DNA of 64,000 nt from Microaerobacter geothermalis (GTDB taxonomy: Bacteria > Bacillota > Bacilli > DSM-22679). A program made the translations under genes and the position numbers. Positions 1 through 9,198 of the stretch are shown piece after piece. How positions within the stretch are numbered: position 1 is the stretch's first letter; each line of letters starts with the position of its first letter. The notes under the pieces are model-generated. The model did no database searches and was not told where the DNA came from. It saw only the letters and a list, made by a program, of their open reading frames with translations. The stretch covers positions 62,001 to 126,000 of the forward strand of contig NZ_JAKIHL010000001.1 of assembly GCF_021608135.1 (NCBI RefSeq). The letters run 5' to 3'.

Positions 1-486
1 AATCCGGCCAATCCGGATGCTTACTATAAGACTGCCGGCCCGGAAATATGGATGCAGCTGGATGGCCATGTGGATATCTTTGTTGCCGGGGCTGGGACGG
101 GTGGTACTTTTATGGGTATTGCTAGATATTTAAAGGAAAGGAATCCTGACTGTAAAACTGTCATTGTAGAGCCGGAAGGGTCAATTATTGGAGGGGGAGA
201 AGCAGGACCCCATAAAACAGAAGGGATTGGTATGGAATTCCTTCCTCCATATATGGATACATCTTATTTTGATGAAATTTATACGATATCTGATGAGGAG
301 GCCTTCGATTTGGTGAAGGAATTGGCTCTAAAGGAAGGGCTTTTAGTAGGTAGTTCTTCTGGAGCGGCTCTGGCTGCATCGTTAAAGGAGGCTCAAAAGG
401 CGAAACCAGGTACTCATATTGTTACCATTTTTCCTGACGGCAGTGAAAGATATTTAAGCAAGAAAATTTATCAGGGGGGAATCTAA
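1..486 (+). CDS. mccA: O-acetylserine-dependent cystathionine beta-synthase, 5'-truncated by window edge
   Basis: The reading frame is open from base 1 and lacks its start and the PLP lysine region, which lie outside the window. The visible C-terminal ~161 residues belong to the cysteine synthase/cystathionine beta-synthase fold (fold type II PLP enzymes): a glycine-rich GAGTGGT loop that holds the PLP phosphate, a VEPEGS segment, and a VGSSSGAAL segment near the C-terminus. MccA (YrhA) joins O-acetylserine and homocysteine to make cystathionine. The next gene, a cystathionine gamma-lyase, starts at the base after its stop codon, as in the Bacillus mccA-mccB pair, and this favours MccA over a plain cysteine synthase. 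A separate CysK is encoded at 58.1 kb. Confidence 0.85.
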   Translation, partial: NPANPDAYYKTAGPEIWMQLDGHVDIFVAGAGTGGTFMGIARYLKERNPDCKTVIVEPEGSIIGGGEAGPHKTEGIGMEFLPPYMDTSYFDEIYTISDEEAFDLVKELALKEGLLVGSSSGAALAASLKEAQKAKPGTHIVTIFPDGSERYLSKKIYQGGI

Positions 487-1618
<1,132 letters not shown>

Positions 1619-1620
<2 letters not shown>

Positions 1621-1648
1621 GTCCGATGAATCGGGCTTATTTTTTTAT
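1619..1648 (+). terminator. Intrinsic terminator after mccB
   Basis: An 8-bp stem AAGTCCGA/TCGGGCTT with a TGAA loop is followed by a run of seven T, immediately after the mccB stop codon. Confidence 0.9.
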
Positions 1649-1713
1649 CTTTGGAAGACATACTAAATATGTGGACATATCGTTTTAGTCAAACAAAAAG
1701 GAGGAGATATTTC

Positions 1714-2628
1714 GTGAAGCCAGAGGGGATGCTGGACCACGAATCTTTGGTTCTTATTTTGACGGCAATCATCATGGGCACCCTGGCCAGGTGGTTGACG
1801 ATTAAAGAAGATTACAGACAGTATCCTACCTATCCGAATGGATACCTTATTCATCTAGTTACCGGATTTATTGCTTCGGCCTTGGGTGCGGTTGCCATCC
1901 CGGCACTATTAACCAAAAATTTTGTGGCGGTTACCTTTCTCACCCTTGCCATTCAACAATTCCGGGACGTTCGGAAGATGGAAAAAGAGAGTTTAAAAGA
2001 TCTGGAAAGTACCGAGTATACGTTTCGCGGCGATGCATATATTGATGGAATTGCCAAAACCTTTGAATCAAGAAATTATTTTTCGTTACTGGTATCCTTG
2101 GGTACGGCGATTAGCATGCAGCTTACAACGAGCGAAGAAGACTGGATCAACATATCGGTGGGTGTGGTGACAGGATTGCTTCTGGTTTATATCCTTAAGA
2201 GATTTTCAAAAGGGAAAACTGTTGGAGATATCGCTGATGTTGAAGAGGGAAAAGTGGAAGTAAAAGGAACCGAACTTTATGTAAACGGAGTATTTGTCAG
2301 CAATTTATTAGGTACCGATAATGCCCAGGAAATGTTTAAAAAAGAAGGGATGGCAGTGGTTATTAACCCAAGGGAGGATCATTTTCGCATTGCCCTTGAT
2401 CATTTCGGGCAGCGTCAAGCCATTTTATTTGAGGCGACTAAGGCTTTGGGTGTGAAGCGTTATCATTTTTCAAGGAAAGAATATGAACAGGGAAGGATCA
2501 TTATTACCTTGGTACCTATAAAGAAGGATATTGATGCATTGATCGAGGTGGTAAAAAAATCCCCTCTATTGGAAACCATTAAAAAAAGTCACAGGGTTAT
2601 GAAAACCAATCTGTTTGGAGGGAAGTAG
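1714..2628 (+). CDS. YIEGIA family membrane protein
   Basis: A membrane protein of 304 residues from the GTG at 1714, chosen because AAGGAGGAG lies 5-8 bases upstream; an in-frame extension to 1651 has no such site. The N-terminal ~190 residues carry several hydrophobic segments (about 11-25, 45-80 and two around 120-170). The motif YIDGIA at about residue 109-114 matches the signature that names the YIEGIA family of Bacillales proteins. The C-terminal ~120 residues are soluble. The function is not established. The following gene, 1 base downstream, encodes the small partner that usually accompanies this family, so the two probably form a complex. Confidence 0.8.
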   Translation: MKPEGMLDHESLVLILTAIIMGTLARWLTIKEDYRQYPTYPNGYLIHLVTGFIASALGAVAIPALLTKNFVAVTFLTLAIQQFRDVRKMEKESLKDLESTEYTFRGDAYIDGIAKTFESRNYFSLLVSLGTAISMQLTTSEEDWINISVGVVTGLLLVYILKRFSKGKTVGDIADVEEGKVEVKGTELYVNGVFVSNLLGTDNAQEMFKKEGMAVVINPREDHFRIALDHFGQRQAILFEATKALGVKRYHFSRKEYEQGRIIITLVPIKKDIDALIEVVKKSPLLETIKKSHRVMKTNLFGGK

Positions 2629-2629
2629 T

Positions 2630-2836
2630 ATGGGCCGTGAATCTTCTGTGTTTCCCAATTATGAAATTTTGGCGGTCGTGACTACTGAGAAAAATAGGAT
2701 ATTAAATGGAAAGGCATTATGTATTTTAGCCAAGGATGAAGAAGAGAAAAAAAATATAACGCTGGACATTGCCAAGGCCTTAAAAGGGGACGTTACTCAA
2801 TTGTCAACGGGGGATTATTTGGTTTTGAGGGTATAA
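2630..2836 (+). CDS. Small partner protein of YIEGIA (capping-subunit type)
   Basis: A 68-residue soluble protein. The ATG at 2630 follows GGAGGGA and lies one base after the stop of the YIEGIA gene, so both are surely cotranscribed. The sequence has a small mixed alpha/beta pattern, ending STGDYLVLRV, and no membrane segment. Its position directly behind a YIEGIA gene is the arrangement known for the small protein annotated as the capping complex subunit for YIEGIA. I recognise it mainly by this context and size; the biochemical role is unknown. An upstream in-frame TTG at 2615 is a less likely start. Confidence 0.65.
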   Translation: MGRESSVFPNYEILAVVTTEKNRILNGKALCILAKDEEEKKNITLDIAKALKGDVTQLSTGDYLVLRV

Positions 2837-2904
2837 GGAAAATCACCTATAATAGTAGTTGGAGAAAAGAAGATTTAGGCAGTTACGAAATTTGAGGTGA
2901 GATC

Positions 2905-3162
2905 ATGAAACCCCTTGTGGAAATTTGCCAAAGTAATTTAGCATTAGGGACGTATAAAGTATTAGAGGCTTTGGAGAATGATCCCGATCTAGATGTGGAC
3001 ATTTTGGAATACGGGTGTTTGGGAAACTGTGGCGAATGTTTTCAAAATCCGTATGCCCTCGTTGAAGGCGAACTCATTTCTGCCAGTACTCCCGATGAAC
3101 TGTTGGATAAAATTAAAAAATATATTAAAGAAAATTGGATGATAGACATAGACGGCCACTAA
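2905..3162 (+). CDS. yuzB: YuzB-like DUF1450 protein
   Basis: An 85-residue protein with the DUF1450 pattern: an N-terminal CQSN segment and a cysteine cluster CLGNCGECFQNPYALVEGE in the middle. This family has a thioredoxin-like fold and is common in Bacillus as YuzB, where it lies near yumC and yutM-like genes; homologs of both occur later in this window. GAGGTGA lies 6 bases before the ATG. The cysteines could bind metal or an Fe-S centre, but this is inference. The gene stands alone on the plus strand, convergent with norB. Confidence 0.8.
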   Translation: MKPLVEICQSNLALGTYKVLEALENDPDLDVDILEYGCLGNCGECFQNPYALVEGELISASTPDELLDKIKKYIKENWMIDIDGH

Positions 3163-3274
3163 AAGGGAGGGCATAAATGTGAACAGATTGTTACAATTCT
3201 AATAAGAAAATTACTTGAATGTGGTAATTAAATAAAAATAATAATCGTTTAAAAAGAGATGGAAAAAAGCTGAA

Positions 3275-3310
3275 ATAAAAAATCAGGAATCGCTGATACG
3301 ATCCCTGATT
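3275..3310 (-). terminator. Terminator of norB
   Basis: An inverted repeat AATCAGG-ATCG / CGAT-CCTGATT at 3281-3310; read on the minus strand it is followed by TTTTTTATTTC. It lies 48 bases after the norB stop. Confidence 0.85.
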
Positions 3311-3357
3311 AGAGTCATTGAATGATCATTGTAAGTGTGGGTATGATCATTGTTCTA

Positions 3358-5685
3358 TTACAGATTTTCTCCTTCTTTTCTATTGGGCTTACGAAGGTGA
3401 AACAAAGATTTAACAGCAAAGTAGGCGAGTGGTACCACACCAAACAAGATGAAGATGGTATCTGGGATAACTCTGATCCAAAGAAGTTTATTTACGATTG
3501 GTATGTTATAAAAGTCTGCTGCACGGGCAGCCCAGAATCCACTTTCAAAGGCCGTTTGCATCTGAATCATACCCACAGGCAATAGGGTGACGATAATCAT
3601 GCCGGCTAAACCAATGTTAAGTCCCCAGCATGAGATCTTGAGCAGTTTGTCATTCCATGTTTCCGGCTTCACGATGTTTCGCAGACAGAAGAGAAGAACG
3701 GCAATCGCAAACATCCCGTATACACCCATCATCGATCCATGGCCGTGGGCTGGTGTTAAATAGGAACCGTGTTCGTAGTAATTCACTGCTGGTAAATTAA
3801 TGAGAAAACCGAGAACACCGGCACCCACCAAATTCCAAATGGCAGTTGAAATCAGGAACCAGAAGGTTGATCTATAAGGGAAATCAACGCCCCCGGCCTT
3901 CATCATTTTATATTGGTCATAGGCTTCAAGAATAAGGAGAGTTAACGGAATCACTTCCAATGCTGAGAATACGGCCCCCAAACCAATCCATATTTCTGCA
4001 GATCCATTGTAGTAGTAGTGGTGACCGATTCCGATGACACCGCTTCCCATAAGTATGGTTAACTGGAAATAAAGGGCACGAAGGGTTGATTTTCTGGTAA
4101 CTAATCCTAGATGGACCATCAGGAAGCCAATCACCACAACGGCAAATACTTCAAATATTCCCTCTACCCACAGATGGATAATCCACCAACGCCAATAATC
4201 GGAGTAGGTAAAGTTGGAGCCAGGATTGTAAAAGAATGCGAATACATAAAAGGCTGGGACAGCAATGGAAGCATAGAAGAGCAGGTGAATGAGTCCACCC
4301 TTATCAGTCTCCGCACGAAGGCCGCTTCTCATTCCGCGGAAAACAATGAATAGCCAGATCAACATACCGACAGCGAGAACCACTTGCCATAGACGCCCTA
4401 ACTCTAGGTATTCCCATCCTTGGTGACCAAGGAGGAACCACAAGTTCCCAAGATAACCTTTAGCACCTAACCACTCTCCAATGACACTGCCGCCTACCAG
4501 AACTATTAAGGCCCAAAAGAGAATATTAACCAATAGCCCCTGTTTTTTTGGTTCTTTTCCTCCTATGATCGGAGCGACATACACGCCCATTCCTAACCAA
4601 GCCGTTGCAATCCAGAAAATAGCTAGCTGCAGGTGATAGGTTTTAGCTATGTTAAAAGGTAACAGATTAACAATCCAATCAAGTCCGTAGAATGAATCGG
4701 GGTCAATATAATAGTGGGCTAAAAGTCCTCCCAAACCAGCTTGGATCAAAAACAGTAATGCAACGATAGTAAAGTATTTTCCTGACTTCACCTGACTTGG
4801 AGTAAGGGGTAGTTTCTGCAGATTAATTTTTGGAAATTTATCCGGTTCATAAGCCTCCTGCATTCCAAAGTGATAACGATAATGGAAATATAGTATAACA
4901 GCAGTTAATAGGATAAGAAGCGCGGTACTTGCCGCACTCCACCAGATGGCAGAATAAGGCATGGTATTTCCTGCATCCAAGTCATAAGGCCAGTTATTGG
5001 TATAAGTAATCGTGTCATTTGGTCTTTTTGCTGCAGAAAGCCAAGCAGTCCAGAAAAAGAAGTCAGAGATCTGCTTTAACTGGTCCCCTTCTGCTACCCA
5101 AGCTCTGTCAGTTTCAGGTATATCCCCTTCATTAATCAGCCCAGGTAAAATGCCATTCCCATTCCCATTTGTAAATATATCTGCATAATATTTTCTGATT
5201 TCTTGAAGACCATAAAACTGTGCATCGGTGATGACCAACGCATCGGTTTCCTCATTATAACGGTTTTCTTTTATTTCCTCGATCACCCTTTCTCTTACCG
5301 TTATTTTTTGTTCTTCTGTAAGTTCGTTAAAGGAGCTTTTTCCAAAATCATTTTTTGCATAATAGTTTTGCATGGATTGAGTTAGAATATGGAGAGCTTC
5401 AGCGGTATAATCAGGTCCTAAATAGGAGCCTTGTCCAAGTACGGACCCGTAGTCCATTAATCCATATTTTTGCCAAACCGCCTGGCCTCCCTTAATTTCT
5501 TTAATCGTACTTACAACCTGGCCATTTGTCGTTTGAATGGTTCCTGGCTGTGGAGCCATGGTTTTAAAGATCCAAAGTCCTCCGGCGATAAGAACGGTAA
5601 AGGAGAGAATCAGTGTAACGATCAATACCTGTTTCAAAAGTGTTTTTTTTGTTGTAGGAGTAATGGTTTTAACATGTGGAGCCAT
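3358..5685 (-). CDS. norB: Quinol-dependent nitric oxide reductase (qNOR)
   Basis: A 775-residue membrane enzyme that reduces two NO to N2O with electrons from (mena)quinol. The first helix (about 18-42) and a periplasmic-side domain to ~240 replace the separate cytochrome c subunit of cNOR, and about a dozen further helices form the heme-copper-oxidase-like core. Candidate heme/FeB ligands are visible: H351 (AKTYHLQLA), H504 with glutamates 508 and 512 (HLWVEGIFEVF), H555-H556 (GIGHHYYY) and H647/H649 (PAHGHGSMMG). The length and order match qNOR rather than cNorB. It is monocistronic, has its own terminator, and is preceded by an Fnr-type box centred at 5805.5 with a matching -10 hexamer. 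No nitrite reductase gene is visible nearby. Confidence 0.95.
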   Translation of the reverse strand: MAPHVKTITPTTKKTLLKQVLIVTLILSFTVLIAGGLWIFKTMAPQPGTIQTTNGQVVSTIKEIKGGQAVWQKYGLMDYGSVLGQGSYLGPDYTAEALHILTQSMQNYYAKNDFGKSSFNELTEEQKITVRERVIEEIKENRYNEETDALVITDAQFYGLQEIRKYYADIFTNGNGNGILPGLINEGDIPETDRAWVAEGDQLKQISDFFFWTAWLSAAKRPNDTITYTNNWPYDLDAGNTMPYSAIWWSAASTALLILLTAVILYFHYRYHFGMQEAYEPDKFPKINLQKLPLTPSQVKSGKYFTIVALLFLIQAGLGGLLAHYYIDPDSFYGLDWIVNLLPFNIAKTYHLQLAIFWIATAWLGMGVYVAPIIGGKEPKKQGLLVNILFWALIVLVGGSVIGEWLGAKGYLGNLWFLLGHQGWEYLELGRLWQVVLAVGMLIWLFIVFRGMRSGLRAETDKGGLIHLLFYASIAVPAFYVFAFFYNPGSNFTYSDYWRWWIIHLWVEGIFEVFAVVVIGFLMVHLGLVTRKSTLRALYFQLTILMGSGVIGIGHHYYYNGSAEIWIGLGAVFSALEVIPLTLLILEAYDQYKMMKAGGVDFPYRSTFWFLISTAIWNLVGAGVLGFLINLPAVNYYEHGSYLTPAHGHGSMMGVYGMFAIAVLLFCLRNIVKPETWNDKLLKISCWGLNIGLAGMIIVTLLPVGMIQMQTAFESGFWAARAADFYNIPIVNKLLWIRVIPDTIFILFGVVPLAYFAVKSLFHLRKPNRKEGENL

Positions 5686-5770
5686 TATTTTGTTTTCCCT
5701 CCAGTTTTGTTAATGTCCTCATTTTCACAAAGTTATGCGCGCGCACAAGGTATATACCTTTTATAAGGTG

Positions 5771-5839
5771 AGTATAGTGTAAAAATTTTTTCGACATTGT
5801 GATATATATCACTTTCTCATATAAAATTTTCCGTATACT
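5771..5839. promoter_or_regulatory. Divergent Fnr/Crp-type promoter between norB and a small RNA
   Basis: A near-perfect palindrome TGTGATATATATCACT spans 5798-5813 (centre 5805.5). A TATACT hexamer lies on each side: 5834-5839 on the plus strand and 5771-5776 on the minus strand (norB), starting 28.5 and 29.5 bases from the box centre. That places the box near -41.5 for both transcripts, the activating position known for Fnr in Bacillus. Rex-type boxes look similar, so the identity of the regulator is inferred. Confidence 0.75.
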
Positions 5840-5845
5840 AGGGAT

Positions 5846-5920
5846 TAAGGAGTTAATCCTGAAAATTAGCATCATATACCTTCCCCTAAGAAGGTCTGGA
5901 GATGATCCGGACCTTTTTAT
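5846..5920 (+). ncRNA. Candidate Fnr-controlled small RNA opposite norB
   Basis: From the plus-strand TATACT at 5834-5839 a start near 5846 is expected. About 75 bases later there is a strong intrinsic terminator, GGTCTGGA / TCCGGACC (about 5894-5913) followed by TTTTTATTT. Between them are a perfect hairpin GGATTAA-GGAG-TTAATCC (5842-5859, beginning just before the predicted start) and an unpaired C-rich stretch CCTTCCCCT (about 5880-5887), which could pair with ribosome binding sites. No start codon with a ribosome site and meaningful ORF lies inside. The layout resembles anaerobically induced regulatory RNAs such as FnrS or RoxS by analogy only; no homology is claimed. Confidence 0.5.
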
Positions 5921-5922
5921 TT
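5891..5922 (+). terminator. Terminator of the candidate small RNA
   Basis: An 8-bp stem GGTCTGGA/TCCGGACC with a GATGA loop (one G-U pair) and a TTTTTATTT tail on the plus strand. No plus-strand protein gene precedes it, which is why a small RNA is proposed. Confidence 0.85.
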
Positions 5923-6048
5923 CGAGCAAAACTTTCCAATCACAAAAATGTCGAAAAATTTTAACAAAATTCTCGCAAAGTATTGGATAGTTTTGAAAAA
6001 AATAATATATAATGAAAGTATATCAATATGAGGGGGAGGGAGAAGAGA

Positions 6049-6240
6049 ATGAATCTGGTAAAGGAACATTCATTGAGACAGGAATTATTTGAAGAATCGC
6101 CTCATTTGATAAAAACGATGACAGAATTGGACATCAGTTATTCATATTGGAGTATGGACCGAAAGAAGAAGGATATCCGCTTGGGAGGACAGTATGAATC
6201 CACCCTCTATTTAAATAGGGAAAAGCCAATTCTCCGCTAG
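6049..6240 (+). CDS. Hypothetical small protein, 63 aa
   Basis: An ORF of 63 residues starting at the ATG at 6049, 6-7 bases after a strong GGGGGAGGGAG ribosome site; the in-frame ATG at 6028 lies before that site. An AT-rich promoter-like stretch (TATAAT-like at about 6007-6012) lies upstream. The protein is charged and soluble, with no signal peptide, membrane segment or cysteine. I do not recognise a family. It lies just after the putative small RNA of the norB region and before a decayed transposon-type gene, so it may be a lineage-specific gene or a remnant. Confidence 0.5.
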   Translation: MNLVKEHSLRQELFEESPHLIKTMTELDISYSYWSMDRKKKDIRLGGQYESTLYLNREKPILR

Positions 6241-6329
6241 TGCTGCCAACATATTTCTTTCTATCTTATTTCTAATCTCATGTTTCCATACTTAGCAGAA
6301 GACTCCCATCTTCTATAAGTGGGAGATGA

Positions 6330-6640
6330 ATGCTGACTGATTACAAACATATTCAGAAATTACGAATCAAACGACATCATATCCTTCAGAATTATCTCCA
6401 TCAAGCAAGCAGAATAATAATCGAGCTAGCAAAAACCTATCAAGTGGGGAAAATCGTCATTGGCGAGATCAAAGAGATCAAACAGCATAATCCAATAAAA
6501 ACCTTTGTCCAAATTCCAATTCAACGCTTTGTACAGATGAATATTACAACAAAAACAGACGAATAGAGAGAGGACTATTTCGCACCAATCAAAATCAACT
6601 GATAAATGCAGATATTAGTGGACACGTTAAGTGGTGAGTA
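6330..6640 (+). pseudogene. Decayed TnpB/OrfB (IS200/IS605 type) C-terminal fragment
   Basis: The first frame (6330-6566) reads KIQKLR-like, YLHQASR, KIVIGEIKEIKQ and FVQIPIQRFVQM, the pattern of TnpB before its catalytic glutamate region. It then runs out of frame; in the +1 frame from about 6545 the sequence RRIERGLFRTNQ and LINADISGHVKW continues, matching the TnpB end (RRVxRGLF, INADVNG). The segment between, which normally carries the glutamate and the four-cysteine zinc finger, is missing. A hairpin with ACTCCCA / GTGGGAG (about 6304-6327) precedes it, as seen near such genes. There is no intact TnpA. The gene is dead: truncated at both the N-terminus and the centre and frameshifted. 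Confidence 0.75.
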
Positions 6641-7052
6641 GTTCACAGAGATAAGAAATCGCTGCTTGAATAAGTTATTTGATATCGTGGAAGTTAACAG
6701 TGGGAAAAGCATCCACTCATACAGTTGTTGTAAAGTTACTTATGGCACATTTTGAAAAGAGAAGCATAAAAGATTTATGGAATCCCCCTTATATTCACCC
6801 AGCTTGTTTAAGTAAGGTCGAGATCATTAATGGAATCTCTTCAATTTTACTCCACGGAGATATAAGTCATTACAGGGAACAAAAAACGCATTTTAAAGAT
6901 TGAATGAAGTACAGCAATGAAATGGAATTACTATTTTGGGACCGGTTGTAAGTGGAAATTTCAGATCCATTTTTTTCTTTTTGTAAAAATATATTTTTTA
7001 TTTGCGAAAAACATGTAAAATAAAAAGGAATCTACTAACGGGAGAGAACAGA
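6641..7052. other. Intergenic stretch without a convincing gene
   Basis: An open frame at 6679-6903 (74 codons) has no ribosome site, an atypical composition and no family I recognise; it may be further debris of the transposon insertion. AT-rich sequence from about 6970 probably holds the promoter of the lipoprotein gene at 7053. Confidence 0.4.
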
Positions 7053-8726
7053 ATGAGAAAAAAATGGACCACCTTATTATTTCCACTTCTATTTGTTCTG
7101 GTATTTTCTGTCATTGCAGCATGCGCCAACACCCCCTCGGAACCTGTAGAAGAAAATCCTTCTGCGGGCAAAGAACCGGCTTCCCCTTCTGAACCAGCCA
7201 ATCAACAGCCCGAGGAGAATCCGGATAATAACGGATCAGACAAAACATCTGCAGAGAACGATACAGTTGACAACCCGGATAATGACCCACTAGATGAACA
7301 ACCTGTTTCTGAACCTGCTGGTCCAGCCAATCCATCGTTAAAATTTACTTATCCGGATGCCGTAAGGGGGATCTATGTAACTGGCAATTCGGCAGGAGGG
7401 TCAAGATTTGACACGTTGGTACAGTTGGTAAAATCATCAGATTTAAATGCGATGGTCATTGATATAAAGGATGATTGGGGAAATGTAACCTATATTCCAG
7501 AGGGGACTCCCTATGTTGATGCGGGAAAGCCATTGATCAAAGATCCTGAATCTGTGTTAAAAACTCTTTCGGAAAATAACATCTATCCAATCGCAAGGAT
7601 TGTTGTATTCAAGGATACGGTATTGGCCAAGAAGAGACCGGACCTTTCCTATATTTCTTCCAATGGAGCTTTATGGACCAATGGCAGGGGTGAAGCCTTT
7701 GTGAATCCTTTTCTTAAGGAAGTTTGGGATTATAATATCGGAATAGCCAAGGAAGCGGCAAAGTTGGGCTTCCAAGAAATTCAGTTCGATTATGTTCGTT
7801 TTCCTGAAGGATTTGAAAGACGGGATGAATCTCTTACATACTCTCTAGGGAGCTATGAAAATCAGACCCCTACAAGGTTTGTAAAATTGGAAGCTGAGTA
7901 TAAGGAAAAGATGGAGGCTTACCAGAAGCAGTTTGCCCAATTGTCTCAAAAACGGGATAAAGCCAAGGCAATCTATGATGAAGCAGTGAGTCAATTAAAT
8001 GCTGCGAAGGCAAACAATCAAAGTAATACGGAAGATGCAAACGTTCATAATAATACACCGAGTGGAAATCAGTCTGCTGAAACTGAAAGCAACAAAGATC
8101 AGAATGAACTTGAAGCAATTGAACAAAAGATAAAGGAAGCGAAAGTAGCGTGGGATAAGACAGAGGAAGATTTAAAAAATCTTGAAAAGAGCAAACCCAA
8201 GGAACCCAACTTCAGCAATAAAGAACGTCTGGTTCAGCTAAGGGTTGACGCGGTTACTGATTTTGTTGCCTATGCCAAAAGGGAGCTCGAGCCTTTGGGT
8301 GTAAAGGTTTCCGTTGATATCTTTGGTTATACTGCCACCTTACCTGCCGGGGCTCCTGGCATTGGCCAAGACTTTGTGAGGATCAGTGATCAAGTAGATG
8401 TGATTTCATCCATGATTTATCCAAGCCATTGGACCTCTTATTTTGGAATTGCTAAACCTGATAAAGAACCCTATCGTTTGGTTCAGGAATATGCGAAGGT
8501 GGAAAAAGAAAAGTTAAGTCAATTGTCTGATCCGCCGATTTCAAGGCCGTGGATTCAAGATTTCACCGCTTCTTGGCTTGGGCAGGGAAATTACATTTCC
8601 TATGGAAAACGTGAAGTAGAGGCTCAGATTCGCGCTTTAAATGAGGCGGGAATTAAAGAGTTTCTGATTTGGAATGCAGGGAATAATTACACGGAAAATG
8701 TAGATTACACTCCTTTACAACCATAA
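7053..8726 (+). CDS. Lipoprotein with DUF4015 glycoside-hydrolase-like domain and coiled-coil insert
   Basis: A 557-residue protein from the ATG at 7053 (GGGAGAG upstream). A signal peptide ends in a lipobox VIAAC (about residues 18-22), so it is likely anchored outside the membrane. A Pro/Glu/Asn/Asp-rich linker runs to ~residue 100. Then comes a TIM-barrel domain of the DUF4015 (putative glycosyl hydrolase) family: RGIYVTGNSAGG, VIDIKDDWG, IARIVVFKD, FDYVRFPEG, and after an interruption VSVDIFGYT, DVISSMIYPSHW and FLIWNAGNNY. Between FDYVRFPEG and the next barrel strand, roughly residues 275-390 form a Lys/Glu-rich coiled coil with an Asn/Ser-rich middle. The substrate, probably a cell-wall or extracellular glycan, is unknown. 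Monocistronic, with a terminator after it. Confidence 0.8.
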   Translation: MRKKWTTLLFPLLFVLVFSVIAACANTPSEPVEENPSAGKEPASPSEPANQQPEENPDNNGSDKTSAENDTVDNPDNDPLDEQPVSEPAGPANPSLKFTYPDAVRGIYVTGNSAGGSRFDTLVQLVKSSDLNAMVIDIKDDWGNVTYIPEGTPYVDAGKPLIKDPESVLKTLSENNIYPIARIVVFKDTVLAKKRPDLSYISSNGALWTNGRGEAFVNPFLKEVWDYNIGIAKEAAKLGFQEIQFDYVRFPEGFERRDESLTYSLGSYENQTPTRFVKLEAEYKEKMEAYQKQFAQLSQKRDKAKAIYDEAVSQLNAAKANNQSNTEDANVHNNTPSGNQSAETESNKDQNELEAIEQKIKEAKVAWDKTEEDLKNLEKSKPKEPNFSNKERLVQLRVDAVTDFVAYAKRELEPLGVKVSVDIFGYTATLPAGAPGIGQDFVRISDQVDVISSMIYPSHWTSYFGIAKPDKEPYRLVQEYAKVEKEKLSQLSDPPISRPWIQDFTASWLGQGNYISYGKREVEAQIRALNEAGIKEFLIWNAGNNYTENVDYTPLQP

Positions 8727-8738
8727 TAGAGAAAAAGA

Positions 8739-8785
8739 GGCTGCCCCATAGGCATATGAATTCTACTGAGGGGCAGTCTTCTTTT
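8739..8785 (+). terminator. Terminator after the DUF4015 lipoprotein gene
   Basis: A 9-bp stem GGCTGCCCC/GGGGCAGTC (one G-U pair), 22-base loop, followed by TTCTTTTG. Confidence 0.75.
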
Positions 8786-8845
8786 GTGCCAGTCTTATTC
8801 CCAACAACCACCGCTTTTTCTACAAATCGTGATTCCGCTATCTTT

Positions 8846-9151
8846 TTACCAGCCTTGAAGCTGCTGTTTTGCCTTTTCTGACATTCGCTCTGGCGTCCAT
8901 GGGGGAGACCAGACCAGATCGACATGAACCAATTCCACCCCGGGAATTTGCTGTACCGCATTTTGAACTCCCCTGCTAATACTATCATGGAGGGGACATC
9001 CGGGTGTAGTAAGGGTCATGGTGATATTTACACTTTTTCCGTCTTCAACTAAATCAATGCCGTAGATTAAACCGAGATCCACCACATTAATTCCCAATTC
9101 CGGATCATATACGTCATACAATTTCTCCCGGACCATTTCTTCTGTAACCAT
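8846..9151 (-). CDS. DUF59 / MIP18-family metal-sulfur cluster assembly protein
   Basis: A 101-residue protein starting at the ATG at 9151 (GGGAGG ribosome site); the longer open frame to 9433 overlaps the preceding gene and is not credible. The fold markers are DPELGINVVDLGLIYGI and TMTLTTPGCPLHDSI with one conserved cysteine (about residue 52). DUF59 proteins (PaaD, SufT, MIP18) help to mature Fe-S or other metal proteins. It is the last gene of the minus-strand operon with a Crp/Fnr regulator, two DUF2249 proteins and a CcoN/NnrS-like membrane protein, which suggests a role in building or repairing metal centres under NO or anaerobic conditions (inference). Confidence 0.85.
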   Translation of the reverse strand: MVTEEMVREKLYDVYDPELGINVVDLGLIYGIDLVEDGKSVNITMTLTTPGCPLHDSISRGVQNAVQQIPGVELVHVDLVWSPPWTPERMSEKAKQQLQGW

Positions 9152-9198
9152 ATTATAACCTCCCAAAAAAAATTCTATACGAACGGATTTCATCCAAA

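Noticed and set aside
5669-5990. Short ORFs on both strands in the norB upstream region
   Set aside because: They cross promoter and terminator sequences, lack ribosome sites and have no protein-like composition.
6679-6903. A 74-codon ORF after the TnpB relic
   Set aside because: No ribosome site, no recognised domain, and located within transposon debris; reported only as part of the intergenic stretch.
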